The translations under genes were made by a program, and so were the position numbers. Below, one piece after another: positions 33,113 to 34,376 of a DNA stretch of 34,376 bases. The DNA comes from Prevotella sp. Lineage in GTDB: Bacteria; Bacteroidota; Bacteroidia; Bacteroidales; Bacteroidaceae. Below the pieces are notes generated by a model, which did not search any database, had not been told where the DNA came from, and saw nothing but the letters and a program-made list of their open reading frames with translations. Where the stretch lies: contig JAFUVV010000049.1 in assembly GCA_017477435.1 (NCBI GenBank), forward strand, positions 1 to 34,376, written 5' to 3'. The number at the start of each line of letters is the position of its first letter. Within the stretch, counting starts at the first letter, position 1.

Positions 33113-33811
33113 CTATTTATCAAGAATAATGTCTATCAAAGCCGTGACATCAGAGATATCCTCCCGTCCGTCACCAGTAATGTCGGTCTGAGACAACTCA
33201 ACGCCACCATCGTCAATACGATTAAGAATAGCATCAATAAGCGACGTCACATCCGAAATATCCACCCGACCGTCTGTATTCACATCACCACGCAACACTC
33301 CCAGAACAAGCCTGTAGACAACAATCGCATGCTCATAACTCCCCAAATTGCTCGCAGCATAAGCCCTGTACGAGATATTATCATCGGCAAGACCAAGAAA
33401 TCTGTCCGAATTATTCGGAGCATAAATGAGCACAGTACCATCCGACTGGAAACCAAACGCCCACACAGTAGCATCAGACTTACTGCTCGACGTCAAATCA
33501 GTAGAACTGCTATTTTGCAGATAAACATACGAAACAGGATTAGCATCTATCTGCAAATTCTTCATATAAAATCCTCCCTTCGCAGATTCCAATGTCCAAA
33601 CATACGATTCATCCCCCCTCAGTCCGCCATATTTAAAGTCGGAAGTGGTCTGAAGAGCTCTCCCAGCAAAACTATTACCAAACACTCTCCCCTCTTGCTC
33701 AAAAACATACATACCACCGTCCTCAACCTCAGTCACCCGCTCAAGCCGATACACCTGCGCCTCCACACAAACGCCATAAAGAATGCAAAAAAGAAGGAAA
33801 ATGATTCTCAT
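33113..33811 (-). CDS. Secreted protein with C-terminal dockerin-like repeats
   Basis: The ATG at 33811 starts a signal peptide (MRIIFLLFCILYGVCVEAQ); total 232 residues. The middle (about 25-165) is beta-rich: GGMYVFEQEGRVFGNS, GDESYVWTLESAKGG, VWAFGFQSDGTVLIYAPNN and RFLGLADD. This resembles small Prevotella surface domains that start with G-x-Y-V/L-I-V, but I cannot name the family. The end holds two calcium-loop repeats (GDVNTDGRVDISDVTSLID and DITGDGREDISDVTALIDII), a dockerin-like pair as in the GH115 enzyme at the other end of the window, with different linker residues. No type IX sorting domain follows. It precedes the methyltransferase-like gene by 10 bp. Confidence 0.75.
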   Translation of the reverse strand: MRIIFLLFCILYGVCVEAQVYRLERVTEVEDGGMYVFEQEGRVFGNSFAGRALQTTSDFKYGGLRGDESYVWTLESAKGGFYMKNLQIDANPVSYVYLQNSSSTDLTSSSKSDATVWAFGFQSDGTVLIYAPNNSDRFLGLADDNISYRAYAASNLGSYEHAIVVYRLVLGVLRGDVNTDGRVDISDVTSLIDAILNRIDDGGVELSQTDITGDGREDISDVTALIDIILDK

Positions 33812-33831
33812 ACCACTATCAACAACTAATT

Positions 33832-33865
33832 TTATCATAAAAGTGATAATCATAAAAATGATAAT
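33832..33865 (-). promoter_or_regulatory. Overlapping inverted repeats upstream of the dockerin-tailed gene
   Basis: TTATCA-N6-TGATAA (33832-33849) overlaps ATCAT-N4-ATGAT (33849-33862), and TGATAAT occurs twice 15 bp apart (33844, 33859). The cluster lies 21-54 bp before the start codon, where an operator would be expected. No clear TAnnTTTG element is present. Confidence 0.4.
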
Positions 33866-33900
33866 TTCGTATCAATTCAAACTAAGGACATACAACAAAT

Positions 33901-34080
33901 ACCACAAACAAAATTAATCCTTTCACAAAAAAACACAAACTTTTCCCATCACTTTTTTTCCCCCACCACAAAAAAAGCGCAAAAAACCTTCAAAATTACA
34001 TTAAAACTCCACTAAAACTCCCTCAAAAACCCCATCACCACCCCCTCAAACATCTAACAAAGACCTCTCAAGCCCCACAA
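33901..34080. other. G-depleted non-coding stretch
   Basis: By eye this 180-base stretch has 4 G against about 63 C on the plus strand; the rest is A and T. Words such as ACTAAAACTCC and CCCCATCACCACCCCC repeat loosely. No gene or terminator is visible. It lies between the rRNA terminator plus minisatellite and the dockerin-tailed gene. Confidence 0.6.
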
Positions 34081-34224
34081 TAGCCTCTATCCTTTCTATC
34101 CTTTCTATAGCCTCTATCCCCTCTATAGCATCTATCCCTTCTATCCCATCTATAGCCTCTATCCCTTCTATAGCATCTATCTCTTCTATAGCATCTATCT
34201 CTTCTATAGCCTCTATATCCTCTC
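34081..34224. repeat. 9-bp minisatellite beside the rRNA operon
   Basis: Fifteen consecutive 9-bp units of the form TAGCNTCTA or TCYCNTCTA run from 34081 to 34215, then one degenerate unit. Units alternate, so an 18-bp period is also visible (TAGCATCTA-TCTCTTCTA, twice). On the minus strand two frames are open, one reading as Ile-Glu/Asp-Ala or Gly triplets, but no start or stop context supports a real gene. Confidence 0.8.
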
Positions 34225-34235
34225 TCCTCCCCAAG

Positions 34236-34280
34236 AACAAAAAAAGAGGACCTCAGTCCGTTCTGAACCAAGGTCCTCTC
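34236..34280 (-). terminator. rRNA operon terminator
   Basis: On the minus strand GAGGACCT (34272-34279) pairs with AGGTCCTC (34246-34253) around a 17-18-nt loop, followed by TTTTTTTG. It begins about 10 bp after the 3' end of the 5S rRNA. Confidence 0.85.
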
Positions 34281-34286
34281 ATAAAA

Positions 34287-34376
34287 AAGGCGGCTACCTA
34301 CTCTCCCACATTGCATCGCAGTACCATCGGCGCAAGCGGGCTTAACTTCTCTGTTCGGGATGGGAAGAGGTGGGAC
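34287..34376 (-). rRNA. rrf: 5S ribosomal RNA (3' part)
   Basis: The minus strand contains the 5S core CCCGAACAGAGAAGTTAAGC, then GCGCCGATGGTACTGC and the 3' end GGGAGAGTAGGTAGCCGCC followed by T's. The 5' end (about 20 bases) lies beyond the right edge. The rest of the rRNA operon (23S, 16S) should follow to the right. Confidence 0.95.

Noticed and set aside
34046-34240. Minus-strand frame with Ile-Glu-Ala periodicity
   Set aside because: It is fully explained by the 9-bp minisatellite; a second frame is equally open and there is no convincing start.

Overview
The window comes from a Bacteroidales genome, most likely Prevotella or a close relative. The evidence is a porP-gldKLMN type IX secretion operon, lipoprotein and signal peptides of Bacteroidetes type, weak or absent Shine-Dalgarno sequences, several promoters of the form TTTG/N19-22/TAnnTTTG, a GH115 xylan alpha-glucuronidase with a dockerin-like tail, and many short palindromic intergenic repeats. 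The first ~600 bases are clearly AT-richer than the rest and carry only partial or broken genes, which suggests an acquired or decaying island.

Layout. 1-1180: end of an unknown gene, a small two-helix membrane protein broken by loss of one TA unit, and the C-terminal remnant of a hexapeptide acyltransferase. 1181-8759 (minus): dockerin-tailed GH115 enzyme downstream of two half-size ABC exporters that form an asymmetric heterodimer. 8935-9810 (plus): lipoprotein with a textbook Bacteroidetes promoter. 9811-11200: repeat-rich block with a four-unit 22-bp palindromic array, a 565-bp element with inverted ends and a 66-bp minisatellite, an IS200-like (RAYT-type) transposase, and a multi-hairpin structure. 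11221-17664 (minus): malate dehydrogenase mdh, a secreted DUF2059-like gene interrupted by an amber codon, a sialidase-like beta-propeller protein, waaA (Kdo transferase) and gltX. 17815-21829 (plus): a 7TM-HD phosphodiesterase resembling PgpH, and a FadL/OmpP1-family porin. 22205-24475 (minus): priA. 25213-31971 (minus): a PorT-like beta-barrel protein, a terminator, then gldN, gldM, gldL, gldK and porP, the inner-membrane motor, periplasmic ring and associated outer-membrane protein of type IX secretion. 32183-33811 (minus): PduO-type corrinoid adenosyltransferase, a shortened methyltransferase-like protein and a dockerin-tailed secreted protein, probably one transcript. 33812-34376: a G-depleted stretch, a 9-bp minisatellite, a strong terminator and the 3' part of 5S rRNA (minus), so an rRNA operon lies beyond the right edge.

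The most unusual signal is a set of four intergenic arrays (9864, 14595, 25000, 32064). Each has four 22-bp units, 88 bp in total, and every unit has the same geometry: 6-bp arm, 7-nt centre, 6-bp inverted arm, 3-nt linker. Three arrays share the AGTACA/TGTACT arm. The fourth, just upstream of the type IX secretion operon, keeps the geometry but uses AGTATC/GATACT. I know of no named element with this plan. Two of the arrays also share a conserved 20-bp flank.

Most genes read on the minus strand, in the same direction as the rRNA operon. Gene functions rest on recognised family motifs; regulatory and repeat functions are inferred from pattern alone.
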